64,000 nucleotides of DNA from DLKC01 sp002478885 (lineage in GTDB: Bacteria; Bacteroidota; Bacteroidia; Chitinophagales; Chitinophagaceae), in contig JAXLUI010000002.1 of NCBI GenBank assembly GCA_046329585.1, forward strand, positions 62,001 to 126,000, given 5' to 3'. Of this stretch, positions 18,001 through 25,414 are shown piece by piece. Within the stretch, counting starts at the first letter, position 1; each line of letters opens with the position of its first letter. Made by a program: the position numbers and the translations under genes. The notes below the pieces were generated by a model. It saw only the letters and a list, made by a program, of their open reading frames with translations. It was not told where the DNA came from and did no database searches.

Positions 18001-18301
18001 CGCGCTGGGAGGTGTAATGGTGCGAAACTCGGTATTGCTGATCGACTTTATTAACATACGTCTTAAAGAAGGTATACCTTTAAAACAATCCATCATTGAA
18101 GCCGGCGCGGTAAGAACAACGCCCATCCTGTTAACTGCGGGCGCCGTAGTGCTTGGCGCCGTAATCATCCTGTTCGACCCGATCTTCCAGGGGCTTGCGA
18201 TTTCGCTGATGGGAGGAACCATCACATCGACCTTTCTTACATTGATTGTTGTGCCCCTGCTCTATTATAAAATGATGCGTAAAAAATATGGTGATCAATA
18301 A
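15098..18301 (+). CDS. RND efflux pump, inner-membrane permease subunit
   Basis: The 1067-residue protein has the full RND architecture: TM1 at about residues 15-35, a first large periplasmic loop, TM2-6 near 350-520, TM7 near 555, a second periplasmic loop and TM8-12 near 890-1050. The proton-relay pair of TM4 is present as Asp418-Asp419 (GIVVDDSIIIAEN). The IPREEEPQIQVPMADVFIGF start and the APFAPVVL-like second loop are of the group annotated as efflux RND permease/acriflavin resistance type. It exports substrates from membrane or periplasm using proton influx. It is separated from the adaptor gene by a 276-bp gap containing a dispersed repeat, which is unusual within such an operon. Confidence 0.95.
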   Translation: MEKGFSGNIAKAFIQSKLTILLMIAFLLIGGYSTMLIPREEEPQIQVPMADVFIGFPGAEPKEVETKLVQPMEKMISNIKGVEYVYSTSMKGQAMLIVQFYVGEDVERSLVKLYNELMKNMDKMPQGVTMPLVKSRAIDDVPVLGITLWSDHYDDYQLKQIGEAVTNEIKKIPDVAATNIIGGRSREVKVVPDKDKMAQTHTDLLGIGKLVQGANAQMQSGDLVKHDSTFAVETGNFISSADDVKKLVVGINQQQPVYLEQIATVEDGAATPDQYVFFGYGKADTAAANRFRSTYPAVTLSVAKKSGADAMHLSQLITTKVEHLKKELIPADVQVTITRNYGETASDKVSELLFHLFISIVVVTLFVMLAMGWRGGLVVFLSVPVTFALTLFSYYFMDYTLNRITLFALVFITGIVVDDSIIIAENMHRHFKMKRLPPLQAALFAINEVGNPTILATFTVIGAVLPMAFVSGLMGPYMSPMPIGASIAMLLSLIVALTLTPYLGFILLREKDKHGSKEKAPLQLEATGIYKIYRSFINPMLNTRWKRWTFMISIVIILLGSLSLFYTKSVALKMLPFDNKNEFQVLIDMPEGSTLEKTNAVAQDIAAYVSTQKLVRNYQAYAGTAGPISFNGLVRHYDLRRGNNVADIQVNLVDKSERSLQSHDIAKSMREPIQAIAKKYNANVKMVEVPPGPPVLSTLVAEVYGPDYAQQIAVGKQVKDIFSSTEDVVDVDWMQEDDQPEYNLVVDKEKAMRSGVSPAQVVATVNAALAGMSAGVLHNPGSDAQVNIKLQLRDADKTAIKDVLDLKVNGQQGNAVPVGDLVQVTEQIKQKAIYRKNQKEVVYVLADMAGDLESPSYAIAKISDSLKHIQLPAGFSLEEAYTQQPELEDNFTLKWDGEWQITYEVFRDLGIAFVVVLVIIYMLIVGWFQNFTVPLIMLAAIPLSLVGIVIGHWLMGAYFTATSMIGFIALGGVMVRNSVLLIDFINIRLKEGIPLKQSIIEAGAVRTTPILLTAGAVVLGAVIILFDPIFQGLAISLMGGTITSTFLTLIVVPLLYYKMMRKKYGDQ

Positions 18302-18340
18302 TTTTTATGAGCCAAGCTATACAATGCTGTTGCAGGGGGC

Positions 18341-18388
18341 TTGTTGCACAACAGTGCCGGCTTATCCCGCATCACAGGCTTGTATTGC
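18341..18388 (+). repeat. Dispersed intergenic repeat (left-part type)
   Basis: TTGTTGCACAACAGTGCCGG followed by CTTATCCCGCATCACAGGCTTG. The same sequence with about three quarters identity is at 31851-31899, where it continues directly into the GGCATCGCACCCTTG core, showing that both belong to one family. Confidence 0.45.
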
Positions 18389-18431
18389 CTATCCTTTTTC
18401 GTGAGACTACAGACCTCAAATGCTCAGGTTT

Positions 18432-18484
18432 CACGAAGCAGCATATGGTTCCGAACGATGCAGTGAGTGACACAACGGAAGCTG
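18432..18484 (-). repeat. Dispersed intergenic repeat (well conserved copy, inverted)
   Basis: On the minus strand: CAGCTTCC, core GTTGTGTCACTCACTGCATC, TTCGGAACC and CTGCTTCG. It is the inverted partner of 14873-14925, 24 bases being identical, and lies between the pump gene and the P-II-like gene. Confidence 0.65.
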
Positions 18485-18516
18485 AATAGTATTACAAAAG
18501 CTGATAAACAGAAAAA

Positions 18517-18825
18517 ATGAAACTACTTATCATCACCTGCCTGAAGGAATACCAGCCCGATGTGGCAGGCTTGCTCGACAAAGCGAAGATCAACGTGTTT
18601 AGCGTAAGCGAGACAACGGGATTTAAGGAAGACCATGTTACCGATTTGATGGGCAGCTGGTTTGCGGCAAAAAAGGAAAGCTTCGATTCTTTGTTCATCT
18701 TCAGTTTTACCAACGAAGCAAGCGCGCAACAGGCAGTTGAGTTGATTAAGGCGTACAACGCCACAACGGCAACGACCTATCCTGTGCGTGCCTTTGTTTT
18801 GCCCGTTGAGCAATCAAGCTATTGA
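18517..18825 (+). CDS. Small P-II/DUF3240-like protein linked to RND efflux
   Basis: The 102-residue cytoplasmic protein has a beta-alpha-beta pattern: MKLLIITC strand, a helix, NVFSVSETTGF strand, SLFIFSFTNEASAQQAVELI strand-helix and a final PVRAFVLPVEQ strand. This is the ferredoxin-like order of P-II-like proteins, and the ending resembles DUF3240 proteins, which occur beside RND metal pumps. It has no P-II uridylylation site. It lies 215 bp downstream of the pump gene on the same strand, so a sensing or trimeric regulatory role for the pump is a reasonable guess but unproven. No signal peptide. Confidence 0.7.
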   Translation: MKLLIITCLKEYQPDVAGLLDKAKINVFSVSETTGFKEDHVTDLMGSWFAAKKESFDSLFIFSFTNEASAQQAVELIKAYNATTATTYPVRAFVLPVEQSSY

Positions 18826-18839
18826 GGTGATGATCCGGG

Positions 18840-18890
18840 GTGCATATAAGGCGGCAGGGATAATGATGTTGTTCCTGCTGTCGTATGCAC
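18840..18890. terminator. Imperfect hairpin between convergent genes
   Basis: Outer stem GTGCATA / TATGCAC (18840-18846 with 18884-18890) encloses an inner stem around GCAGG / CCTGC. It lies between the ends of the P-II-like gene and the TonB receptor gene. There is no clean T run, so termination is only suggested. Confidence 0.35.
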
Positions 18891-18914
18891 GGTTATGTTT
18901 AAATCCGGCATTTC

Positions 18915-21404
18915 TTAACTCTCTGCCGGTAAATTGTTATTATTATTCTCCGGCTCCTTTTTAAAAGTGAGCTTTCCAAATTTCCAGGTAAAGTTGATGC
19001 TGACTGACCTGAAGGGAACTTTGCGGTTGTTGACCGCCGTAAAACCGGGGCCGAAAATATTGGTCTCCTGCAGCACGTATTTGCTAAATGGGTTAATGGC
19101 TGAAAGCGCGACACTACCCTTCTTATCCCAGAACTGCTTTCGTATCGCAAAGCTGTAAGTGGCGAAAGAAGGGTAACGTCCCTGTGCTTCGTGCCGCGGC
19201 GAATTGAAGTTGCCAAAAAACTCCGCCGCCAGTTTGTTGTTAAACTGGTAGCTCACATTAAGATTGGTGCGGTAATTAAAACTATTGGAATTGTATCCTG
19301 TGTCGATATGATTGATGGTATGCCGGTAGAAAAGAAACACGTTCATGCGCATACTCAGTTTGCCGCCCATATGCACATCAGCAAAAAGATTGGTGCCCAT
19401 ATTGTCTTCCGTACCGATGTTTTGCCGCGTTGTTACCGAAACATTTTTGTAAGTGGAATCGCCAACAGTCAGTGTAGGATAGTAGACAATGAAGGGCTGG
19501 ATATCGTTGTGGTTTTCGCGGTAGAAAAGGCTAACCATAAACGAACCTGCTTTACCAAGGTTACGGTTATAACTTAATTCGATGCGGCCGCCGGTTTCGG
19601 GTTTCAGGTAGGGATTGCCTGCAGTGATATTCTTCGGATCAGTTGTGTTAATGTAGGGGTTAAGGTCATTGTAATCGGGCCGTTGTATGCGCTGTGAATA
19701 ATTCAGTTTTATGGACTGGTTATCGTCGAGCTTTCTCGACAAAAACAAGGAAGGGACAAATGTATTGTAACCCGGGGTTGGTGCCTTTGCCCCCGCATCG
19801 GAGAAATAGGCGTCGATAGCGGTACGTTCGTAGCGGCCACCAATTTTGGCGTCAAAAATGCGGGCCACCGGGAAAGTTAATTCAGCATATACAGCATATA
19901 GGTCCTGTTTATAGTCAAGTCTGTTGGAAAGCGAGGAATCATAAGCGTATATTCCATCAGCCGGCTGGTAAAGGAGCACACCCGAGCTACTTTTTATATC
20001 GTATAAACTTAGCTTGCCGCCAACGCCGAGTTTAATATTTTTTGCAAAGGGTTGTGTATAGTCAACAGCCATTTCAGCAGAAGTTTCGGTGCCCGGGTTA
20101 ACGCTGCTGGTGCCAAAGAATAATGAGTCTGCGGGTTGCAGGTATTGGCTGCTTTGCCCGGCAATATGATTGTTACCAAAACTGCTGTTGATGTTTACCT
20201 CCAGTTCCTGGTCATCTTTACTGAACTTCTTCTTATAATTCAACCCGGCATCAATATTATGCTCGCCGAAGTCGCTGCTGTTCCGGTTAACGCTGTTTAG
20301 AAGTGAAAGCACATCAGATGGCGGGTATAACCCGGTGATCACCTGAGACTGGTCTAAAGTACCGTGCACCGCAAAACCGAAATTGTTGTAAGAGACAGAC
20401 CCGGAAAAACTATTCTGATCGTTGGGTGACCAGTCAAACCCAAGGCCGGTTTGATAGCCATGACGTTTGAACCTGTTCACGCCATCCTGTTGCAATGTTG
20501 CCAACGTTTTTGAAACAGTGTCGGTGGAAAGCCTTTTATTCGCTATTGGCGTAGCTGTTTCCAATCTTGCACTACCGCTGAAAAAAGCATTCATCCCAAA
20601 CTTTCCTTTTCGCGCATTAATATTCAACGAACCATTCTCCATGATCGTTCCGGCAGTAAGCGATACATTTCCATTGATACCTTCCGCGGTGCTTTTCTTT
20701 AGAACAATATTGATGATGCCGCCGAGTCCCTGTGCATCGTACTTCGCGCCCGGGTTAGTGATTACTTCAATGCTCCTGATCTGGTTGGCAGGAATGGATT
20801 GCAACACATCGGCAATGCTGTTGCCAAATGCGGTGGAAGGTTTACCATTGATCAGAAAGCGAATAGATGAGCTACCTGCCAGTTCCACGTTTCCATCCAC
20901 ATCAACCGAAACCTGCGGCACTTTCTTCAACACATCGGTGGCCACACCTGTTTGAGCTGTGATATCTTTCTCTGCATTAAAAACAAGTTTGTCAATTTTA
21001 TTGTCGATCAGTTTTGCGGAAGAGGTAACGGTAACGTTCTGCAACGCGCCGGTTTTCTTTACGAGCATCACGGCCGGAAGCTCAATAACAGCGCGTTTTT
21101 GCGGCACCTGCACATTTTTAATGCTGAAAGTATGGTAACCAATAAACTCAATCACAACCGAGTAATTGCCGGGCAACACACCGGTGACCGTAAAAATGCC
21201 GTCTTTATTGCTGGTACTTCCGTTGATTGCTTTTTTATCGCCGGGTTTAAACAAACTTATCGTTGCATATTCGAGGGGGGTATTGGTAAGAGAATCCATC
21301 ACTTTACCGGTAACTTTTGCATTCGCCTCTTTGTCCTGCGCGGAAAGATTAAGCGCTACAAACAAAATAACAAAAACCAATAAGCCTTTTTTCACCTGCA
21401 GCAT
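18915..21404 (-). CDS. TonB-dependent outer-membrane receptor (carboxypeptidase-regulatory-like plus plug and barrel)
   Basis: From the ATG at 21404 the protein has 829 residues. It has a signal peptide (KKGLLVFVILFVALNLSAQ), a carboxypeptidase-regulatory-like domain (about 28-115: VTGKVMDSLTNTPLEYATIS), a plug domain (about 130-225, with DVLKKVPQVSVDVDGNVELAG and the IRSIEVITNPGAKYDAQG element), and a long barrel of the outer-membrane beta-barrel 3 type with SIKLNYSQRIQRPDYNDLNP. The open frame extends 37 codons upstream, but those residues are not signal-like. There is no SusD partner, so a peptide, siderophore or other non-glycan substrate is possible. It stands alone. Confidence 0.9.
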   Translation of the reverse strand: MLQVKKGLLVFVILFVALNLSAQDKEANAKVTGKVMDSLTNTPLEYATISLFKPGDKKAINGSTSNKDGIFTVTGVLPGNYSVVIEFIGYHTFSIKNVQVPQKRAVIELPAVMLVKKTGALQNVTVTSSAKLIDNKIDKLVFNAEKDITAQTGVATDVLKKVPQVSVDVDGNVELAGSSSIRFLINGKPSTAFGNSIADVLQSIPANQIRSIEVITNPGAKYDAQGLGGIINIVLKKSTAEGINGNVSLTAGTIMENGSLNINARKGKFGMNAFFSGSARLETATPIANKRLSTDTVSKTLATLQQDGVNRFKRHGYQTGLGFDWSPNDQNSFSGSVSYNNFGFAVHGTLDQSQVITGLYPPSDVLSLLNSVNRNSSDFGEHNIDAGLNYKKKFSKDDQELEVNINSSFGNNHIAGQSSQYLQPADSLFFGTSSVNPGTETSAEMAVDYTQPFAKNIKLGVGGKLSLYDIKSSSGVLLYQPADGIYAYDSSLSNRLDYKQDLYAVYAELTFPVARIFDAKIGGRYERTAIDAYFSDAGAKAPTPGYNTFVPSLFLSRKLDDNQSIKLNYSQRIQRPDYNDLNPYINTTDPKNITAGNPYLKPETGGRIELSYNRNLGKAGSFMVSLFYRENHNDIQPFIVYYPTLTVGDSTYKNVSVTTRQNIGTEDNMGTNLFADVHMGGKLSMRMNVFLFYRHTINHIDTGYNSNSFNYRTNLNVSYQFNNKLAAEFFGNFNSPRHEAQGRYPSFATYSFAIRKQFWDKKGSVALSAINPFSKYVLQETNIFGPGFTAVNNRKVPFRSVSINFTWKFGKLTFKKEPENNNNNLPAES

Positions 21405-21727
21405 TTTGATAGCGCCAAAGGTATTTCTGCATCGTGATGCAATTTGGTTTTTAACACATGATTTTGATTTTATCAATACAATTTCTTTTGTTGCCAGCTG
21501 CGGTACACATGGCATCGCCTGTTGCCACGCTTGCTTCGCAGTTCCACTTTCATTGTGCGTTTTATCGTTTATACCTGCTGTTGGTGCTGTTTGCTTTTGA
21601 CTGCCGGCAACCCTAACCTATTGCGGTTAAATTAGCAAGTTTTGCCTCACAGCGTAAATACAGGTTTGTTTGTAAATAGTAAAGGCCGCCCTGAAAGCAG
21701 CCTTTGCTATTTCACCGATTTTTTAGG
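21405..21727. other. Intergenic region upstream of the TonB receptor
   Basis: Contains a TACCTTTG element (minus strand) just before the receptor ATG, probably too close to act as its promoter, a weak copy of the dispersed repeat at 21508-21550 (ttgccagctgcggta, GGCATCGCCTGTTGCCACGC) and the hairpin at 21681-21705. No gene is seen. Confidence 0.45.
21681..21705 (-). terminator. Possible terminator after the flavocytochrome gene
   Basis: AAAGGCCGCC / GCAGCCTTT forms a stem with one mismatch and a short loop, 23 bp beyond the stop at 21728. There is no long T run after it. Confidence 0.4.
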
Positions 21728-23071
21728 TCACTTAACCGTAGGCGTATAGCCTGTATCGGCCATCAGGTTATTAAACCACATGAGCATATCTTCATAATTA
21801 TGAGAATTGGCGCCGTTTGATTCGGTAGGGCCCCCACCCACCGGTGCCATAATGGACCCGTCGTATTTATAAACTGCAGACAGCCATGATGCCGATGTAT
21901 TCGTAATGGGTGTAAAACAGGAAGAATTGGTTACCGGTAGTGGATTAATTGTTCCGCCATTCAACTCCTGTATTATAGCATCGGCACAAACTTTAGCTTC
22001 AGCATTGGCAATATGTCCGGCCTTGGGTTGTTTGGCAGTATAGCAGGAATCCCCGATAATGTGAATACCACTACCTGGGAAAGCTTTAGTCTCGTAGGTA
22101 AGTTCGTTGACAGCCGCCCATTTACTATCCGGCGAATTATTTAAGCCTGAGTTAAAAATCAATGGAGGTGCTTTGTGTGGGGGAATGGCATTGATGACTT
22201 TCCCTTTGAAAGAACCCTGGCTGGTATTTACTGTCATTGTAGCCGCGTCAATGCTGATCAACTGTGTACCGGGCAAATACGTGATCACGTCTTTGTGTGT
22301 GGTATTAAAAGCGTAATTAAAATTGGTAGGCTCGGCAATAGGTCCCATATTGGCATCCAATACAATCACTTTCCCTCCGCCTTTGATACGTTTGAGATAA
22401 TCGGCCACCACGCAGGCTCTTTCATAAGGACCGGGGGGGCAACGATAAGGTGCCGGAGGAATGGTCAGTATAAATGTATCGTTCTTTGTCATCGCCTGTA
22501 CCTGGTTCTTCAGCGAAGTGGTTTGCGGACCTGCTTTCCATGCATGCACTATACGTGACACCTTCGGATCGTTGGGATCAGTAAATGGCAAGGGCTCGAA
22601 GTCAATACCAAGGGCCAATATCAGCCGGTCATAAGCAATAGTGTTTCCATTCAACAGGGTCACTTTTTTACCTGTGCGATCAATGGATGCTATAGTGTTG
22701 TTCAGCAACTTAACACCAAAATTGGTAACAATATTATTGTAGTTGTAAGCCAACTGGTTTAATGTGCGTTCACCAGTAAGCACCATGTTGCTCATTATGT
22801 TGGAATAATATGTGGCGTTAGGTTCCACCAAACCTACCGTTAGCCCGGTGCCACCCCAAAAGCGCAGGTATTTGGCCACGGTTGTTCCGGCCATGCCACC
22901 ACCTGCAACAAGTATTTTTCCCTTTGCCGCGAACATTCCCGGAACCGGGTTTAATGCTTTATTGAAAGAGCCGTGAGCATTTACATGCTTTGTTCCGGCA
23001 TTTGCCTGGTTGAATAAAGAAAGGCCCAAGCCTGTGGCACCTATTTGTGTTAAAAAGTTTCTGCGTTTCAT
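21728..23071 (-). CDS. Flavocytochrome c sulfide dehydrogenase-like flavoprotein subunit
   Basis: The 447-residue protein starts with a twin-arginine type leader (MKRRNFLTQIGATGLGLSLF), suggesting export folded with its flavin. It has an FAD-binding site GGGMAG at residues 57-62 and the family-typical CPPGPYERAC stretch with Cys211, plus Cys343 in IIGDSCYTA, which could form the redox disulfide known in this family. The C-terminal domain (about 380-447) matches the flavocytochrome c sulfide dehydrogenase flavin-binding type. Such enzymes oxidise sulfide to sulfur or polysulfide and pass electrons to a cytochrome c subunit, here the neighbouring gene 11 bp upstream. Sulfide as substrate is inference; related flavoproteins of unknown function exist. 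Confidence 0.82.
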   Translation of the reverse strand: MKRRNFLTQIGATGLGLSLFNQANAGTKHVNAHGSFNKALNPVPGMFAAKGKILVAGGGMAGTTVAKYLRFWGGTGLTVGLVEPNATYYSNIMSNMVLTGERTLNQLAYNYNNIVTNFGVKLLNNTIASIDRTGKKVTLLNGNTIAYDRLILALGIDFEPLPFTDPNDPKVSRIVHAWKAGPQTTSLKNQVQAMTKNDTFILTIPPAPYRCPPGPYERACVVADYLKRIKGGGKVIVLDANMGPIAEPTNFNYAFNTTHKDVITYLPGTQLISIDAATMTVNTSQGSFKGKVINAIPPHKAPPLIFNSGLNNSPDSKWAAVNELTYETKAFPGSGIHIIGDSCYTAKQPKAGHIANAEAKVCADAIIQELNGGTINPLPVTNSSCFTPITNTSASWLSAVYKYDGSIMAPVGGGPTESNGANSHNYEDMLMWFNNLMADTGYTPTVK

Positions 23072-23082
23072 ACGTAAGCTGG

Positions 23083-23460
23083 TTATGGTTGTTTTGAAAA
23101 AAAGTCTGCAATCAGGTTAATCTCCTCCGAAGTGTACGACTGGGCATGAAAATTCATAATACTTGCCTTCGGATCTTTCGCCCGGAACTCATTTAATTCC
23201 TCTACCAATTCTGAATAACTCATGCCGGCAATTTTAAGTTCAGTGGCATAGCCATTGGTACCATGACATTGGAAACAGTTTGCGGCAAGTGTTCTGCCCG
23301 GTAAACTGGCGGCCAAATTAACCGACGCTGGTTGATCAGTAATTGCTTCAGTATTTTCAGATGCTTTAAGGCTGCTGACATCTTTTCTACAGGAAAAAAA
23401 CAAGGTTGCCATAAAAGCTATGGCAAGGAAAAAATATACATGGTGCAATCGCATTCTCAT
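23083..23460 (-). CDS. Mono-heme cytochrome c lipoprotein (flavocytochrome partner)
   Basis: From the ATG at 23460 the protein has 125 residues. It has a signal segment with a lipobox-like end and Cys24 (MATLFFSC), a linker, and one heme-binding motif CFQCH at residues 62-66, with Met102 a likely axial ligand (SIMNFH). The ending YTSEEINLIADFF is typical of class I cytochrome c domains. It is the first gene of a two-gene unit; the flavoprotein gene starts 11 bp after its stop. The longer open frame to 23466 would need a TTG start. A CRP/FNR-like palindrome lies about 185 bp upstream of the ATG. Confidence 0.85.
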   Translation of the reverse strand: MRMRLHHVYFFLAIAFMATLFFSCRKDVSSLKASENTEAITDQPASVNLAASLPGRTLAANCFQCHGTNGYATELKIAGMSYSELVEELNEFRAKDPKASIMNFHAQSYTSEEINLIADFFSKQP

Positions 23461-23842
23461 AATCAAAAGATTTTAGCGGTTATTAAAATATATTTTTCAA
23501 AAGTCATTTTGCCCGAAAGAATATCTGGGAAGACTTCATCCAGGATATTGATCAGTTAACAGGAAAAAGGTTCTGACAGGGTATATGTTTGTTGGATAAA
23601 CGGTCGGAATAGTAAAGAAAATAAAAGCGTATTTAATACAACGTGATTTTTGTCACATTCGCAGTACAATTTGTAAAACCGTCCAGGCTTAGTCAGTAGT
23701 CGATTCTAATAGGTTAAAAGCCGGTCCTGCATGAATGGAAATGGTTGTTTAGCCAGGCATGAATAAAAATAATTTCCGGTGTATTCCTGCGTGAAAGTTT
23801 GCTTTCATTGGGGAACACATTCCTTTATGTGCAAAACCAGGC
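23461..23842. other. AT-rich region upstream of the cytochrome gene
   Basis: Contains the palindrome at 23643-23657. Sequences like ccaggcttagt occur twice (23683-23693 and 23836-23846). No coding frame is supported. Confidence 0.45.
23643..23657. promoter_or_regulatory. CRP/FNR-like palindromic site
   Basis: GTGATTTTTGTCACA has perfect GTGA / TCAC half-sites six bases apart and fits the CRP consensus TGTGA-N6-TCACA in all but one position. It lies upstream of the cytochrome/flavoprotein pair, though far from the start codon. Confidence 0.4.
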
Positions 23843-23993
23843 TTAGTAAAACCGGTAACTTTCTTTGGCTTCATCCATAACCATTTTCAGTTTTTTGGCG
23901 ACAGCTAAAAGATACCAGGAACTACCTGGCAGGTAAAGCTGATGATGACAACAATAGGAACAATGCAAAAAGACAAATTGCCTTATTTCACAT
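23843..23993 (-). pseudogene. Internally deleted remnant of a DUF4421-type gene
   Basis: This is a decayed copy of the gene at 25415-26485. The start region (ATG at 23993, followed at once by a TGA) still matches that gene's start, sharing CTTTTTGCATTG. Then about 950 bp are missing and the C-terminal end follows: AKKLKMVMDEAKE against PKKLKSVMDETEK in the intact gene. The upstream sequence, 23994 to about 24160, matches 26486 to about 26660. So promoter region and both ends survive while the middle is gone. Confidence 0.7.
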
Positions 23994-24246
23994 TGAGTGT
24001 TTATTTTGAAATCAAATCTCGGGCAACAGGCTGGCAAATCTGCATCCGCCTGTTTATATAAGTACTGTTATAATTTTAGCGCATCGATCAACTTTCTCAT
24101 GGCAGAAATATGTACCAGGTGAGCCCCGATGGTTTTGCCAAAGGCTGAACATAACGTACCAGCGTGTGCCCCAAAACGCCCCCGGGGCAAGCGCCCGAAA
24201 GTCATATCCCTGTTTCGCAGGCCGGCCAATAATTGTTCTTACAAAT

Positions 24247-24280
24247 AAAAAAGTTGAATAAACAGCTTATTCAACTTTTT
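24247..24280 (-). terminator. Strong bidirectional terminator
   Basis: Perfect 14-bp stem AAAAAGTTGAATAA / TTATTCAACTTTTT (24248-24261 with 24267-24280) with a 5-nt loop, flanked by A and T runs. It lies 21 bp after the stop of the gene ending at 24302. Confidence 0.75.
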
Positions 24281-24301
24281 CAACTACCGCTACCGGTAGA
24301 A

Positions 24302-25159
24302 CTATTTACGATAAAGCGGTGACTTTTTTAACAGGTATTGAAGCGTGGTTTTATACGCATCTGCACTCGTCCAGAATGATCTGTGGTCTTCATTAAAAAT
24401 CGTTGTATTCTTGTCGGTGTAAATCGTCATTGCTATGCTGGTCTGGTAATTTTGGATAGTTGACGATGTTGAGCTGCCGGTAGATTTGCTGTCGTATTTT
24501 CCATTCTTATCATTATAACCATCCGTTGTTTTATAGTTGCCACTTTGGGTGGAAGTTTGTGTTCCACGGTTTACGGTAATGGTTCCGTCAACGATATATT
24601 CTGCACCGATAACATTACAGATTTCTTCCATGGTAAAACCCATAACAGTTTCACGCGTAATGCCAGCTTTTATCAGCAGCGCATTGGTGGTTCGCGGATC
24701 AATGATCGTGAGTTCACCGGCATGTTTGCTCATGTAAGCGTAACATTCGGTTTGCACTTTGTATTTCATTTCTTCGGCGGCGCTTTGGTTGTCAGAAATA
24801 AAACTGAATGGCATGATGGCAACCTTGTTGTGATGATCGACCGGGTTAACATTGAGGCTTGCTGCAGCTTTAGGATCAGGCGGCGCAGCATTGGTTCCCT
24901 CCGACGGAAGCGCGGGCTTGTTAATAACTTCTACCCTGCCACTTGCGTAAGTGATTTTTAGAATATCAGATTTCTTGATCGTGTACACCAATGATTCGCC
25001 GGTGTAAATAAATTTCACTTCTGTATCATTGATCTCCGTCACTTTCCCTGATAGCTCTTCTCCATTGATTTTTAGTATCACATCATGTTTTTCGTCTTTT
25101 TGCGCATTTAGGTGGAGCGCAAACAAAACAGCAACCAGGAAGATTGTCAGTCGTTTCAT
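24302..25159 (-). CDS. Secreted CsgG/LpoB-like protein of unknown function
   Basis: The 285-residue protein has a signal peptide (TIFLVAVLFALHLNAQ). The N-terminal part (about 20-85) has the strand pattern seen in many Bacteroidota stress proteins that start with DVILKINGEELSGKVTEI-type repeats. Then comes a Pro/Ala linker and a domain from about 110 to 285 with KVAIMPFSFISDNQSAAEE and IIDPRTTNALL, resembling the CsgG or LpoB-type nucleotide-fold-like domain, interrupted by a Ser/Thr/Gly-rich loop (about 200-235). Its exact function is unknown. It lies between an intact and a decayed copy of a DUF4421-type gene. Confidence 0.7.
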   Translation of the reverse strand: MKRLTIFLVAVLFALHLNAQKDEKHDVILKINGEELSGKVTEINDTEVKFIYTGESLVYTIKKSDILKITYASGRVEVINKPALPSEGTNAAPPDPKAAASLNVNPVDHHNKVAIMPFSFISDNQSAAEEMKYKVQTECYAYMSKHAGELTIIDPRTTNALLIKAGITRETVMGFTMEEICNVIGAEYIVDGTITVNRGTQTSTQSGNYKTTDGYNDKNGKYDSKSTGSSTSSTIQNYQTSIAMTIYTDKNTTIFNEDHRSFWTSADAYKTTLQYLLKKSPLYRK

Positions 25160-25190
25160 AAATAGTGTTTGTTGTTAGGTTTTGATTGGT

Positions 25191-25218
25191 CAAATTTAAC
25201 TTATTACGAATAGCGGCA
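25191..25218 (-). promoter_or_regulatory. Promoter of the CsgG/LpoB-like gene
   Basis: On the minus strand TTG (25218-25216), an 18-bp spacer, and TAAATTTG (25198-25191), a full match to the Bacteroidota -7 consensus TAnnTTTG. The -7 element ends 31 bp before the ATG at 25159. Confidence 0.55.
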
Positions 25219-25414
25219 AGCAGCACTACCAGGCAACGCAAGAAAAAAAATGTAAGGTCATAAAATTTTTAAAGCAGTGTATATTCCCTTTCGGTTACCA
25301 GGCAATACCGCCTGCAAAAATCAAAAGCTAAATGTAGCAAATTCACCTGCTTATTTATATGACCAGTATTATATAAAACCAAAACAGAAAGCAGGGAACG
25401 CTCTGTTTATTCCA

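Noticed and set aside
24085..24170. Short coding segment ending MRKLIDALKL upstream of the decayed DUF4421 copy
   Set aside because: A matching peptide-like end occurs upstream of the intact copy, but neither has a start or full frame, so non-coding homology of the duplicated upstream region explains it.
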